DNA of 64,000 nt, from contig DEAU01000039.1 of NCBI GenBank assembly GCA_002348705.1, forward strand, positions 45,320-109,319, given 5' to 3'. Shown here one piece after another: positions 40,816-49,814 of the stretch; within the stretch, counting starts at the first letter, position 1, and each line of letters starts with the position of its first letter. The notes beneath the pieces were generated by a model. That model was not told the DNA's origin, made no database searches, and worked only from the letters and a program-made list of their open reading frames with translations. Source of the DNA: Candidatus Neomicrothrix sp. UBA2974. GTDB taxonomy: Bacteria > Actinomycetota > Acidimicrobiia > Acidimicrobiales > MedAcidi-G1. The translations under genes and the position numbers were made by a program.

Positions 40816-42402
40816 TCAGTGGAGGAGTTCGTAGGCAGGGAGCGTGAGGAACTCGACAAATTCCGAGGCCAAGGCCACCTGCTCGAAGACCATCCGGGCC
40901 TCGTCGAACGGCAGGCTGGCAAAAGTTTCCTTGTCGAGTTCTTCGGCAATGGTGGCCAACTGTGCGTCGATCGTGGATCGGACTAGGTCTGCGGTGACCG
41001 GAACTCCGTCTTCGAGGGTGCGACCGTGCTGGACCCATTGCCATATCTGAGCGCGACTGATCTCCGCGGTCGCCGCATCTTCCATGAGGTTGTTAATGGC
41101 TGCTGCGCCGCTTCCGGACAGCCAAGAGGCGAGGTAGCGGAGACCTACGTATACGTTCGTTTCCAGCCCAGAGCGGGTAATCCGACCACCAGTATCCTCC
41201 ACGGACAGGAGGTCATCGGCTGAGACCACCACGTCGGGGCGTAGGCGGCCGACCTGGTTCAGTCCTTGGTCAAGGATGGCGTTGAACTCGACTTCAGCCA
41301 CGGTGACCAGATCAGGATGAGCGACCCAGGTGCCGTCACATCCATCATTGGCCTCGCGTCGCTTGTCCTCCTTGACTTTAGTTAGGGCCTGAGCGGTGAT
41401 CTCTGGATCACGCCGGTTGGGTATAAAGGCCGCCATTCCACCGATGGCGTGGGCGCCCCTTTTATGACAGGTGGCGACCATTAGTTCGGTGTAAGCCCGC
41501 ATAAACGGAACCGTCATAGTGACGTCGGAGCGGTCTGGCAACACGAATGACGGGTCGGCATTGAACTTCTTGGCGACGCTGAAGATGTAGTCCCACCGCC
41601 CTGCGTTTAGGCCTGCCGAATGTTCGCGCAGTTCGTACAGGATCTCGTCCATCTCGAAAGCGGCAGTGATGGTCTCGATAAGAACGGTTGCCTTGATCGA
41701 GCCACGGGGGATGTTGAGTGCATCTTGGGCGTGACAGAACACCTCGTTCCAGAGACGGGCTTCGCAGTGGTTTTCGAGTTTCGGAAGGTAGAAGTAGGGC
41801 GCCGTGCCCCGATCGAGCGCCTCTTTGGCGTTATGGAAGAAGACGAGACCGAAGTCCACAAGCGATGCAGCGGCCGGCTGGCCGTCGATTTGGACATGGC
41901 GCTCTGGAAGGTGCCAGCCACGCGGCCGAACCACAAGGGTGGCTACGTTGTCGTTGAGCGTGTAGTTCTTCCCGTCGCGATGCAGCGCCAGTTCTCGGCG
42001 GAAGGCGTCGCGCACGTTTACCTGCCCACTCAACATGTTGTCCCAGGTTGGGGTGCTGGAGTCCTCGAAGTCAGCCATGAAAACTCGAGCGCCAGAGTTC
42101 AGAGCATTAATCATCATCTTGCGCTCGGGCGGGCCAGTAATCTCAACGCGCCGGTCAAGCAGGTCTTTTGGGGGGGCCGCTACTGCCCATGTGCCGGAGC
42201 GAATCTCGGCAGTCTCGGGCAGAAAGTCAGGTCGAAGGCCGGCGTTGAACTGCTCTTGGCGAGTTCGGCGATTGCGGAGCAAATTGAGCCGCTGATCCCT
42301 GAAGGCGCGTTCAAGAGCAGCGACGAAATCTGTCGCCTCGGGCGTAAACACCTCATCTCTGAGCGGGTGCTTGGAGATCTCGATGCCGTCGAGACTGGTC
42401 AT
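40816..42402 (-). CDS. aceB: Malate synthase A
   Basis: Malate synthase of about 528 residues, joining glyoxylate and acetyl-CoA to make malate. The sequence contains VFMADFEDSSTPTWDN, the catalytic-region LVVRPRGWHLPERHVQIDG, and VLIETITAAFEMDEILYEL, all family hallmarks. ATG 42402 is chosen because AAAAGGA lies just upstream and the preceding open frame is not protein-like. The gene is divergent from the RamB-like regulator, with a 207-base gap. Confidence 0.96.
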   Translation of the reverse strand: MTSLDGIEISKHPLRDEVFTPEATDFVAALERAFRDQRLNLLRNRRTRQEQFNAGLRPDFLPETAEIRSGTWAVAAPPKDLLDRRVEITGPPERKMMINALNSGARVFMADFEDSSTPTWDNMLSGQVNVRDAFRRELALHRDGKNYTLNDNVATLVVRPRGWHLPERHVQIDGQPAAASLVDFGLVFFHNAKEALDRGTAPYFYLPKLENHCEARLWNEVFCHAQDALNIPRGSIKATVLIETITAAFEMDEILYELREHSAGLNAGRWDYIFSVAKKFNADPSFVLPDRSDVTMTVPFMRAYTELMVATCHKRGAHAIGGMAAFIPNRRDPEITAQALTKVKEDKRREANDGCDGTWVAHPDLVTVAEVEFNAILDQGLNQVGRLRPDVVVSADDLLSVEDTGGRITRSGLETNVYVGLRYLASWLSGSGAAAINNLMEDAATAEISRAQIWQWVQHGRTLEDGVPVTADLVRSTIDAQLATIAEELDKETFASLPFDEARMVFEQVALASEFVEFLTLPAYELLH

Positions 42403-42530
42403 TGAAATTCCTTTTCGACCGGAGATGGTCTGCTGGTGCGCCTTGTTCAGTTCAGTATCCGTGATGTTCTGTACATGAATCGAGCACAATAGGGTGAAAT
42501 AATTAGTACCCTGCTGGAAAAACCAAAAAA

Positions 42531-42543
42531 AGAACAGAGTTCT
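42531..42543. promoter_or_regulatory. Palindrome in the aceB-regulator intergenic region
   Basis: AGAAC-AGA-GTTCT is a perfect 5-bp inverted repeat with a 3-base spacer in the divergent region between aceB and the RamB-like gene. It is a candidate operator. The known RamB sites of corynebacteria (with TTTGCAAA cores) were not seen here. Confidence 0.35.
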
Positions 42544-42609
42544 GCCCTGTAGGAGCCAGAACTTATTGGTTTCTAAGTCGAGCAACTGGAAGAAAACGCG
42601 AGGACCGCC

Positions 42610-44076
42610 TTGGTAGTACAAGCTTTTGACCCGGTGGTTCTCGGCCATCGTCTGCGACACCTCCGGCAGGAAGCGGGGCTGACACTTGCTGCTCTGGGCA
42701 AGCGGATTGGCCGTCCGGCGTCATACCTGTCCCAGGTGGAGAATGGTCGTCTTGAGCCGAGGCTGGGGGTTCTTGGCGAACTTGCTGGTGCCCTGGATTG
42801 CACGACTGCCGATCTGCTGGAACCGACACCGCCGACCCGACGGGCCGAGCTCGAAATCGAACTAGACCGACACCAGCGAGGTCCGTGGCCAACCACCCTT
42901 GAACTTCCGCTGGTCCGGCCAGGGGCTCGAACTGATGACGACGTATTGGAGGCCTTAGTGGGCCTTTATCAGGCTCTTCCTGAGATTGAGGTCAGCCGTT
43001 CGGGGCTAGAAAGCCTCGAGGCAGGGGATCGGGCCCGAATGGCCAATATCGGCCTGCGTTCGGAGATGCGCGAGCGCGACAATTACTTCGCTGAGATCGA
43101 GGACCTGGCCGCAGCAGATCTGGCTGCTGCCGGTTATGGCGGCGAGGGTCCACCCACAGAGCGTGACATGGAGGGACTCGCCGGACACCACGGCTTTACC
43201 GTTGAACGGGTAAAGGGAATGCCACGGACGGCGCGATCGGTGACTGATACGCGGCGTCGCATCATTTACATCCCGCAACGCGACGATCTGAGCGTTCGGG
43301 CCGCTCGATCCGTTGTGCTCCAGACACTGGGGCACTTCGCTCTGGCACATGCCGAAACCACTGACTTTGAGGGGTACTTGCGCCAGCGAATTCAGTCGAA
43401 CTACTACGCAGCAGCCGTGTTGATTCCAGAGGAGGCCGCAGTGGGTTTCCTTGGTTCCGCAAAGGATGATGGAGATCTATCGATCGAGGACCTCAAGGAG
43501 CGGTACTACGTCTCCTATGAGATGGCTGCCCACCGGTTCACCAATCTGGCTACCCGACATTTGGGCATCCCGGTCCATTTCATTCGTACCGACCCTGAGG
43601 GCACGATTACCAAGGCCTACGAGAATGACGGAATCCACTTCCCAGCCGATCCAGACGGTGGCCTAGAGGGAGCTCGACTCGGTCGCAATTGGGGAGCCCG
43701 ACAGGCTTGGGATGGTTCCGACCTTTTGCACTACCAGCGCACGGTGATGGATGGCGGTGACTACTGGTGCGTGACCTATATCGAAAATGCAACTGAGCGG
43801 ACTCCATATGCGGTGACTTTGGGGTGCCGGGTTGCTGATGCAGCAATGTTCAGAGGTGGTGACACCCTGCGGAGGTTTGATGCTCGAGATGGTGATGAAC
43901 ACGTCGACGATGACTTGCACCGGCGATGGGAAGGGGTGGCCTGGCCCTCGGCCTCAGAAAGAAGCTTTGTACTTACAGCATTGCCCTCATCTTCTCGGGA
44001 GTTTTCTCCCTTTCCGGGTATCGACCTGATGGATGTCTATCGGTTCCTCGACCGACAAGGAGGAGGGGCTGGATGA
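42610..44076 (+). CDS. ramB: RamB/ScfR-type regulator of acetate and short-chain fatty-acid metabolism
   Basis: This is a 488-residue regulator. A Cro/C1-type helix-turn-helix (about 10-66, LRHLRQEAGLTLAALGKRIGRPASYLSQVENG) is followed by a central IrrE-like domain (about 150-300: RSVVLQTLGHFALAH has a peptidase-like helix, without a clear H-E-x-x-H) and a C-terminal DUF2083-like domain. This architecture is that of RamB and ScfR regulators, which control isocitrate lyase and malate synthase genes and sense short-chain acyl-CoA or fatty acids. Position opposite aceBA supports the role. The start is TTG 42610. Confidence 0.88.
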   Translation: MVVQAFDPVVLGHRLRHLRQEAGLTLAALGKRIGRPASYLSQVENGRLEPRLGVLGELAGALDCTTADLLEPTPPTRRAELEIELDRHQRGPWPTTLELPLVRPGARTDDDVLEALVGLYQALPEIEVSRSGLESLEAGDRARMANIGLRSEMRERDNYFAEIEDLAAADLAAAGYGGEGPPTERDMEGLAGHHGFTVERVKGMPRTARSVTDTRRRIIYIPQRDDLSVRAARSVVLQTLGHFALAHAETTDFEGYLRQRIQSNYYAAAVLIPEEAAVGFLGSAKDDGDLSIEDLKERYYVSYEMAAHRFTNLATRHLGIPVHFIRTDPEGTITKAYENDGIHFPADPDGGLEGARLGRNWGARQAWDGSDLLHYQRTVMDGGDYWCVTYIENATERTPYAVTLGCRVADAAMFRGGDTLRRFDARDGDEHVDDDLHRRWEGVAWPSASERSFVLTALPSSSREFSPFPGIDLMDVYRFLDRQGGGAG

Positions 44077-44104
44077 GCGCGGGGGAAAGCCGCCAAAGGT
44101 CGAT

Positions 44105-44971
44105 TTAGTTTCCCAGAGGAGCCTTAGTGTGCGCTTCGCCGGCTTCGTGGCGTCGTCGTACTTCAGTGGCGTAGTCAGACAGGTCGACGGTCCGGACCGA
44201 GTCCGGGTTGCGGACTACGCCGGTGTGGGTTACGAATCGACCTCCGTCCCACCAGTGGAGTTGATAGGCGGGCGGTTCGTTTACGGCGTCAGCGCGTTCG
44301 GAGTGGAGGGCCAGATTCAGCTGATTTCCAGTTGAGGGGCAGGTGGTGACCAGAGCGGTGCCGATGATGGTCTGGATAGGACGGTGCAGGTGGCCGCAAC
44401 TCAGAAGTTTGACCTGCGGGTGATTTTCGATGACTGCTCTGAGGCGGCCAGCTTCGATCAATCCGGCCCGATCCATGAATCGTAGGCCAGTGTCAAAGGG
44501 CGGAAAATGGGTGAACACGACCGTAGGGCGATCGGGCGCGGCATTGAGGGCGGTGTCCAGCCAGGCTTCCCGCAGGTGGTCGAAGTGTCCGTCATGTCGC
44601 CCAGGCAGGGTGGTATCCAAGGCGACTATGCGCACGGGATGATCGTCGACGACGTAACTACAGTGATCGTCGGGTAAATCGTCGGGCAGTAGGTCGGAGA
44701 ACGCCAGACGGAAAGCCGGTTGCTCATCGTGGTTTCCGGGGATCGGGACGATCCGGCCATCGATTGGTGCCAAGATCTCCCGGAGAATGGCGTACTGGGT
44801 GGTAGTTCCATCATCGGTGAGGTCGCCTGTGGCGAGAACTACGTCGGGCGCCGGGTCGAGGCCCATTAGGTGCTCGGTGACTAGGTGGAGTGTCTTGGTG
44901 GTGTCAACAAGGCGCCCAACAGGAGTTTCTTGGTCGCGAATGTGACAGTCGGAGATCTGGGCGATCAGCAC
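44105..44971 (-). CDS. cpdA: Metallophosphoesterase, CpdA-like cyclic-nucleotide phosphodiesterase
   Basis: This is a calcineurin-like phosphoesterase of 288 residues. Metal motifs are ISDCHI (D-x-H), GDLTDDG, GNHDE, FTHFPPF and CGHLHRP, all in order. The group includes cAMP phosphodiesterases such as CpdA; substrate specificity is inferred from overall similarity. The GTG at 44971 has no ribosome-binding site but a TAGCCT hexamer ends 7 bases before it, so the mRNA may be leaderless. It converges with the RamB-like gene. Confidence 0.86.
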   Translation of the reverse strand: MLIAQISDCHIRDQETPVGRLVDTTKTLHLVTEHLMGLDPAPDVVLATGDLTDDGTTTQYAILREILAPIDGRIVPIPGNHDEQPAFRLAFSDLLPDDLPDDHCSYVVDDHPVRIVALDTTLPGRHDGHFDHLREAWLDTALNAAPDRPTVVFTHFPPFDTGLRFMDRAGLIEAGRLRAVIENHPQVKLLSCGHLHRPIQTIIGTALVTTCPSTGNQLNLALHSERADAVNEPPAYQLHWWDGGRFVTHTGVVRNPDSVRTVDLSDYATEVRRRHEAGEAHTKAPLGN

Positions 44972-45057
44972 GTGTCAGAGGCTAGAGGGGAGTTTGGCCG
45001 ACTGGGGCAATCAAGCTTGTTACAAAGCCAGGAACGGCTCGTAATCAGCAGTCTTTG

Positions 45058-45129
45058 AGCGGGTGAAGGGAATCGAACCCTCATCATCAGCTTGGAAGGC
45101 TGAGGTTCTAGCCGTTGAACTACACCCGC
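45058..45129 (-). tRNA. tRNA-Gly (UCC)
   Basis: On the minus strand, acceptor stem GCGGGTG pairs with CACCCGC, the D-arm is GTTC...GAAC, anticodon loop CTTCCAA gives TCC, and the T-arm is GAGGG-TTCGATT-CCCTT (one G-U pair). The discriminator is T, as usual for this tRNA. CCA is not encoded. Confidence 0.94.
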
Positions 45130-45354
45130 GTGTCCGCTTGAGCGGAGCGTTCACGAACCTATCGGCGGTCTGTCACGCTTCGGCAATGCTGAAGGTCCAA
45201 GAGGCCACTACTAGAAGAAGAAGAAGTTTCGACTAGGTGTCGGAAGAGAATGCGTTGGAAGGCCAGAGGTGGACTGTCGTTCAGCTCGAGCGTCGTGTTG
45301 AAGTGCCTCCAGAGCCTTCTTCTCTGAGAGGGAAAAGGTATTACGCTGCGACGG

Positions 45355-46815
45355 ATGTCTGGCTCAATAGTTCGAACTGGCGCACATCTCATAGGGGGCG
45401 ACTGGAGTAGCCAAGCACCAGGTGGAATCGCCGTTAGTGGCAATCCAGCCCGTCCGGACGAGCCTGTCGGTGAGTTCCCTCTAGGTGACGCGTCGACAGC
45501 AGTCGAAGCAGTGACTGCAGCTATTGAGGCCCAGGAAGCTTGGGCGGCTGCCGGGTTTAGTAGCCGAGCCCGAGTCCTTGAAAAGGCTGCTGTGCTTTTT
45601 GATGAGCGGGCCGAAGAGTTGGCCCTTTTGTGCACTCTCGAGGAGGGCAAGACTCTGCCAGAGTCTCGGGGCGAGGCGATGATGTCAGCTGAGACTTGTC
45701 GTTATCAGGCCGGCTTGGCCAAGACCTCCACTGAGCGGATCTTCCCATCCAACAATCCGGGTGAGACGATCCGAACCGTTCGGGCGCCCCTCGGAGTCGT
45801 CGGCATGATCACTCCATGGAACTTCCCGCTGATGATCCCTGTTTGGAAAATCGCTCCCGCGCTGGCGTCTGGCAACTCGGTGGTATGGAAGCCAGCCAGT
45901 AACACACCGTTGAGCGCTGTGGCCATTGCCAGTGTGTTCACCGATGCCGGACTTCCTCCAGGAGTTCTCAATCTGGTCTTAGGTCCCGGCTCAATGGGCG
46001 GCGAACTGGTCGCCGACGACCGGGTCGACGGCGTGACATTCACCGGTTCGGTGAGCGTCGGACAAGGGATACGAGACGTGGTTACCGCCAGAAATGGTCG
46101 TGTCCAACTCGAATTGGGTGGACACAATCCTTGCATTGTGTTTGGGGACGCTGACTTGGATGTGGCAGTGGCCGGAGTCGTCAATGGCGCTATGGGAGCA
46201 ACCGGCCAAAAGTGCACGGCCACTCGCCGAATTATCGCCGTTGGCGGCGTTCACGATGAGTTGGTTGATCGTTTAGCCGCCGCTGTGACGTCCCTGCAGG
46301 TCGGCGATGGGCAGAATCCGGAGACAGCGATAGGTCCATTGGTGTCGGCTGGAGCCCGAGCGGAGGTGACAGAGGCGGTTCATCAAGCTCAGGCCGAGGG
46401 AGCGGAGACCATCGCAGTAACCGAAGGGACTCCCGATGGGCCGTGCTACTTCGCACCGACTTTGCTTGCTGGTGGGGCCGACCTAACCATAACCCGCGAG
46501 GAAGTCTTTGGACCGGTCAGCACGGTAATGAGAGTCGACGACGTGGACGAGGCATTTACCTTGGCCAATGACACGGAGTTTGGCCTCTCGGCATCGGTCT
46601 ATACCGACGACCCGTGGATTGTGAACCGAGCCCTTCACGAGCTTCGGGCGGGTCTAATCAAAGTGAATGGTCCCACCACTGGATCGGAGATCCACGCACC
46701 TTTCGGTGGCGAGAAGCACTCATCCGGGCACGCTGCTCGCGAACAGGGTGATACCGCTCAGGAGTTCTTTACACGCACCCGCACCGCATACATCAAGCCA
46801 GGGCGAGCCCGATAA
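45355..46815 (+). CDS. Aldehyde dehydrogenase (semialdehyde-type)
   Basis: This is an NAD(P)-dependent aldehyde dehydrogenase of 486 residues. MITPWNFPLMIPVWKIAPALASGN is the substrate-tunnel and NAD site, LELGGHNP carries the general base Glu, GATGQKCTATRR the catalytic Cys, and EEVFGPV is typical. It resembles 2-oxoglutarate semialdehyde dehydrogenases. It is the first gene of a four-gene plus-strand set with small gaps (4, -4 and 22 bases), so it is probably co-transcribed with the DUF1185 protein, a hydrolase and a second aldehyde dehydrogenase. Confidence 0.93.
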   Translation: MSGSIVRTGAHLIGGDWSSQAPGGIAVSGNPARPDEPVGEFPLGDASTAVEAVTAAIEAQEAWAAAGFSSRARVLEKAAVLFDERAEELALLCTLEEGKTLPESRGEAMMSAETCRYQAGLAKTSTERIFPSNNPGETIRTVRAPLGVVGMITPWNFPLMIPVWKIAPALASGNSVVWKPASNTPLSAVAIASVFTDAGLPPGVLNLVLGPGSMGGELVADDRVDGVTFTGSVSVGQGIRDVVTARNGRVQLELGGHNPCIVFGDADLDVAVAGVVNGAMGATGQKCTATRRIIAVGGVHDELVDRLAAAVTSLQVGDGQNPETAIGPLVSAGARAEVTEAVHQAQAEGAETIAVTEGTPDGPCYFAPTLLAGGADLTITREEVFGPVSTVMRVDDVDEAFTLANDTEFGLSASVYTDDPWIVNRALHELRAGLIKVNGPTTGSEIHAPFGGEKHSSGHAAREQGDTAQEFFTRTRTAYIKPGRAR

Positions 46816-46819
46816 GTCT

Positions 46820-47407
46820 ATGAGTCTTCGCCTGCGAAAGGTGGTCGTCCACACAGAGGAGACTCATCTCGAAGGCGGTCGGGAGGCCAGCCCTCCTTTG
46901 GTGATGCACGGGGTGGCAGCTGTGATTGCAAATCCGTGGGTTGAGCAGGGCTTCGTTGAGGATCTACGACCGATGATTCTAGAGATTGCGCCGAAGCTGG
47001 GCGAGTTGCTGGTGCCGCGACTGGTTGGCCTCTGCGGGAGTCCTGACGCCGTCGAGGCCTACGGCAAGGCGGCCATGGTCGGTACATCGGGTGAGGTGGA
47101 GCACGCCTCAGCCTTTATTCACACCCTCCGTTTCGGCAACGTCTTTCGTAGCGCCGTTGCTGGGACGGCCTACCTGGCATTTACCAACACTCGGGGTGGC
47201 CCCGGTACGACACTTTCCATACCGATGATGCACAAGGTGGACGCTGGTTGGCGCTCCCATTACCTGACGCTGGAGATGCAGGTCCAAGACGCTCCGGCAC
47301 CGGAGGAGATCTTGGTGGCGATCGGCGCTTCTACCGGCGGACGGCCACATCACCGGATCGGCAATCGTTACTCCGACATGGAGGAGATGGGGCTGACCGA
47401 AGGGTGA
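46820..47407 (+). CDS. DUF1185 'amino acid synthesis' family protein
   Basis: This is a protein of about 195 residues of the DUF1185 family, called amino acid synthesis proteins in databases although the function is not proven. The pattern LRKVVVHTEETHLEGG, HGVAAVIANPWVEQG, VEAYGKAAMVGTSGEVEHASA and ASTGGRPHHRIGNRYSDM is characteristic. ATG 46820 starts four bases after the aldehyde dehydrogenase stop. The frame is open further upstream but overlaps that gene. It is sandwiched in a catabolic operon. Confidence 0.88.
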   Translation: MSLRLRKVVVHTEETHLEGGREASPPLVMHGVAAVIANPWVEQGFVEDLRPMILEIAPKLGELLVPRLVGLCGSPDAVEAYGKAAMVGTSGEVEHASAFIHTLRFGNVFRSAVAGTAYLAFTNTRGGPGTTLSIPMMHKVDAGWRSHYLTLEMQVQDAPAPEEILVAIGASTGGRPHHRIGNRYSDMEEMGLTEG

Positions 47408-48240
47408 GCCCTGATCCGACCAGCACGCACGTCCAGATAGATGGTCCGGCAAGTTCGTTAAGCGTTTTGCATCCGCCTTTGGTCCTCGTCCACGGGGTCG
47501 GTCTAGACCTCTCGATGTGGGACCTGGTTGCAAGCGACCTCGCTTCGGACAGAGTGGTCGTCCGCTATGACCTATGGGGACACGGAGGTTCGCTCAATCC
47601 TGTTGGCGACCTGACGGTCAGTGACTTAGTAGCCCAATGCAGGTGGGTGCTCCACGAGGCATTCTCGGTCTCGGGAACGACCCCCGACCTTGTTGGTCTT
47701 TCACTTGGCGGGTTAGTCGGGCTGGCGACTGCTGCTCGCCATTCAGCGGCGGTGGGCCGCCTGGTTGTCATGAACACAACCTTCAATCGGACTGAGGAAG
47801 AACTGCGGGGAAGCCGAGATCGCTTGGCCCTAGCCGAGACCGAAGGACTTGAGCCAGTCGCCTCTTTGGCTATCGACCGATGGTTTGCCCCTGAGTGGCA
47901 GGACGCACATCCCGGCCGGGTGGCCATGGTCCGCGACAGGCTGGCGTCCAACGACCTTGACGCTTACCTAAAGGCTTACCGCCTATTTGTAGATGGCGAC
48001 CCTGATATGCCGAGTGCAGCGTCGCGTATCACTTCTGCCACGCTCGCCCTTACGGGAGAGTTGGATGCTGGTTCGACACCTTCAATGAGTCGGGCTATTG
48101 CAGCCGCGGTCGTTAACGGTCGATCGCTGATACTTTCCGGCCTCCGGCATCTTCCTCCGATCGAGGCACCAGAAGTATGCCTTGCCGCTCTCAGGGAATT
48201 TTTGGATGTCGAAGTAACCATAGGGATGGTTGAGGTATGA
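47404..48240 (+). CDS. Alpha/beta hydrolase (enol-lactonase-like)
   Basis: This is an alpha/beta hydrolase of 278 residues. Motifs are LVLVHGVGLDLSMWD, VVRYDLWGHGGS, nucleophile elbow GLSLGGL, acid in TGELDAG and histidine in GLRHLPPIEAPE. It resembles the hydrolase at 34062-34841 in all of these. The GTG at 47404 overlaps the stop of the DUF1185 gene as GTGA, so translation is coupled. It probably hydrolyses an ester or lactone intermediate whose products are oxidised by the flanking aldehyde dehydrogenases. Confidence 0.88.
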   Translation: MSPDPTSTHVQIDGPASSLSVLHPPLVLVHGVGLDLSMWDLVASDLASDRVVVRYDLWGHGGSLNPVGDLTVSDLVAQCRWVLHEAFSVSGTTPDLVGLSLGGLVGLATAARHSAAVGRLVVMNTTFNRTEEELRGSRDRLALAETEGLEPVASLAIDRWFAPEWQDAHPGRVAMVRDRLASNDLDAYLKAYRLFVDGDPDMPSAASRITSATLALTGELDAGSTPSMSRAIAAAVVNGRSLILSGLRHLPPIEAPEVCLAALREFLDVEVTIGMVEV

Positions 48241-48262
48241 GTAGACCAGCGGAGGGCCAACG

Positions 48263-49738
48263 GTGATTGAATACCAACTCTACGTCGACGGCGAATTCTG
48301 CGAGGCTTCAGACGGCAACCGTTTCACCTCGACTAATCCGGCTACGGGTGAGAAATGGGCGACGGCACCGGGTGCTACCGAGGTCGACGTCGACCGAGCC
48401 GTCCGCGCCGCTAGGCGAGCCTTAATCGAAGGGGACTGGCCGACACTGACCGCTACCGAGCGAGGCCGACTGCTATCGCGACTAGCTGACCTCGTGGCGG
48501 AATCAGCGCACCACCTTGGCAGTGTTGAGACTACAGATAGCGGCAAGTTGGCCGCTGAGACCCGTGCGCAATCCGCCTACGTTGCTGACTACTACCGGTA
48601 CTACGCAGGTTTGGCTGACAAGATTCAGGGTGACACCCTGCCCATTGACAAGCCGGATCTGCACGTCTACACCACCCGAGAACCGGTCGGAGTGGTAGCG
48701 GCAATCGTCCCCTGGAACGCCGAGATGTTCCTGACAGCCACGAAGGTAGGTCCGGCGCTTGCAGCCGGAAACACCGTAGTGATCAAGGCGTCTGAGGTCG
48801 CCCCGGCTCCACTGTTGGAGTTTGCACGAGTGGTTGACAAGGTGGGTTTCCCGCCGGGTGTCATAAATCTCATCACTGGTTTCGGTGAACCGTGTGGCCG
48901 GAGCCTGACGAGCCACCCACTGGTGGACAAGGTGGCTTTTACCGGTGGGGTAGATACGGCAAGAAACGTAGTGGCAAACACAGCGCACAACCTGGCGCCG
49001 GTCACACTTGAACTGGGTGGCAAGTCGCCCATACTTGTTTTTGATGACGCAGACTTTGACGGCGCGGTTAACGGCGCGGTGGCAGGGAATTTCGGAGCTT
49101 CAGGGCAGAGTTGTGTTGCTGGATCTCGGGTGTTTGTTCAGTCAGGCATCTACGACAAGTTTGTGGCAGAGGTCGTTCATCGAGCCGAGTCGATCTGCAT
49201 CGGGGATCCGCTAGCAGACGACACTCAGATGGGACCGCTTGCCACACAGGCGCAACGGGACCGTTGCGAGTCGGTGGTGGCCGAGTCTGCCGCTCAGGGA
49301 GCGATCGTTCATACCGGTGGTTGCCGGCCTATCGGCCTTGATAATGGCTGGTACTACCGGCCGACCGTCCTAGGTTGCCCTGATCAGAAGATTCTTAGCA
49401 CGCAGGTTGAAATCTTCGGACCAGTCATGTCGGTTTTGCGTTTTGATGCCGAGGATGAGGCAGTGAACATGGCTAACGACACCGAGTTCGGACTCGGGGC
49501 TGGGATCTTCACTAACGATGTGGCTCGAGTTCACCGCGTGTCGAAGGCCATCCGTTCGGGAATTGTCTGGGTGAATACCTATCGGGCCGTCTCGCCCATT
49601 GCCCCGTTTGGTGGATTTGGACTTAGTGGATCGGGACGTGAGGCTGGTGTCGACGCCATCCACGAGTTCACGACCACTAAAACAATTTGGATCAACACCT
49701 CTGCAGAGCCGATGGTCAATCCATTCACCATGCGATGA
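48263..49738 (+). CDS. Aldehyde dehydrogenase
   Basis: This is the second aldehyde dehydrogenase of the operon, 491 residues. VAAIVPWNAEMFLTATKVGPALAAGN is the nucleotide/tunnel segment, LELGGKSP carries the general base, GASGQSCVAGSR the catalytic Cys, and QVEIFGPVMS and FGLSGSGREAG are typical. It resembles the betaine/carnitine or aromatic aldehyde branch more than the first enzyme does. The start is GTG 48263, 22 bases after the hydrolase gene. It is the last gene of the set before the tig block. Confidence 0.93.
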   Translation: MIEYQLYVDGEFCEASDGNRFTSTNPATGEKWATAPGATEVDVDRAVRAARRALIEGDWPTLTATERGRLLSRLADLVAESAHHLGSVETTDSGKLAAETRAQSAYVADYYRYYAGLADKIQGDTLPIDKPDLHVYTTREPVGVVAAIVPWNAEMFLTATKVGPALAAGNTVVIKASEVAPAPLLEFARVVDKVGFPPGVINLITGFGEPCGRSLTSHPLVDKVAFTGGVDTARNVVANTAHNLAPVTLELGGKSPILVFDDADFDGAVNGAVAGNFGASGQSCVAGSRVFVQSGIYDKFVAEVVHRAESICIGDPLADDTQMGPLATQAQRDRCESVVAESAAQGAIVHTGGCRPIGLDNGWYYRPTVLGCPDQKILSTQVEIFGPVMSVLRFDAEDEAVNMANDTEFGLGAGIFTNDVARVHRVSKAIRSGIVWVNTYRAVSPIAPFGGFGLSGSGREAGVDAIHEFTTTKTIWINTSAEPMVNPFTMR

Positions 49739-49773
49739 CCGGATGCCGACCGGCTGCGTAACGCTTGCATAGC

Positions 49774-49805
49774 ACCGGTGGTGCTCGATAGGCCACCGGT
49801 ACACT
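49774..49805 (+). promoter_or_regulatory. Inverted repeat and -10-like element before tig
   Basis: ACCGGTGG (49774-49781) and CCACCGGT (49793-49800) are exact complements around an 11-base loop, and the second arm runs into TACACT (49800-49805), a good -10 hexamer located 9 bases before the GTG of tig. The hairpin has no T-run, so it is more likely an operator or RNA structure than a terminator. No clear -35 is visible. Confidence 0.4.
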
Positions 49806-49814
49806 CCGGCCACT

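Noticed and set aside
41620..42405. 261-codon plus-strand frame opposite aceB
   Set aside because: It is a shadow of malate synthase: no motif, and the opposite strand has strong family conservation.
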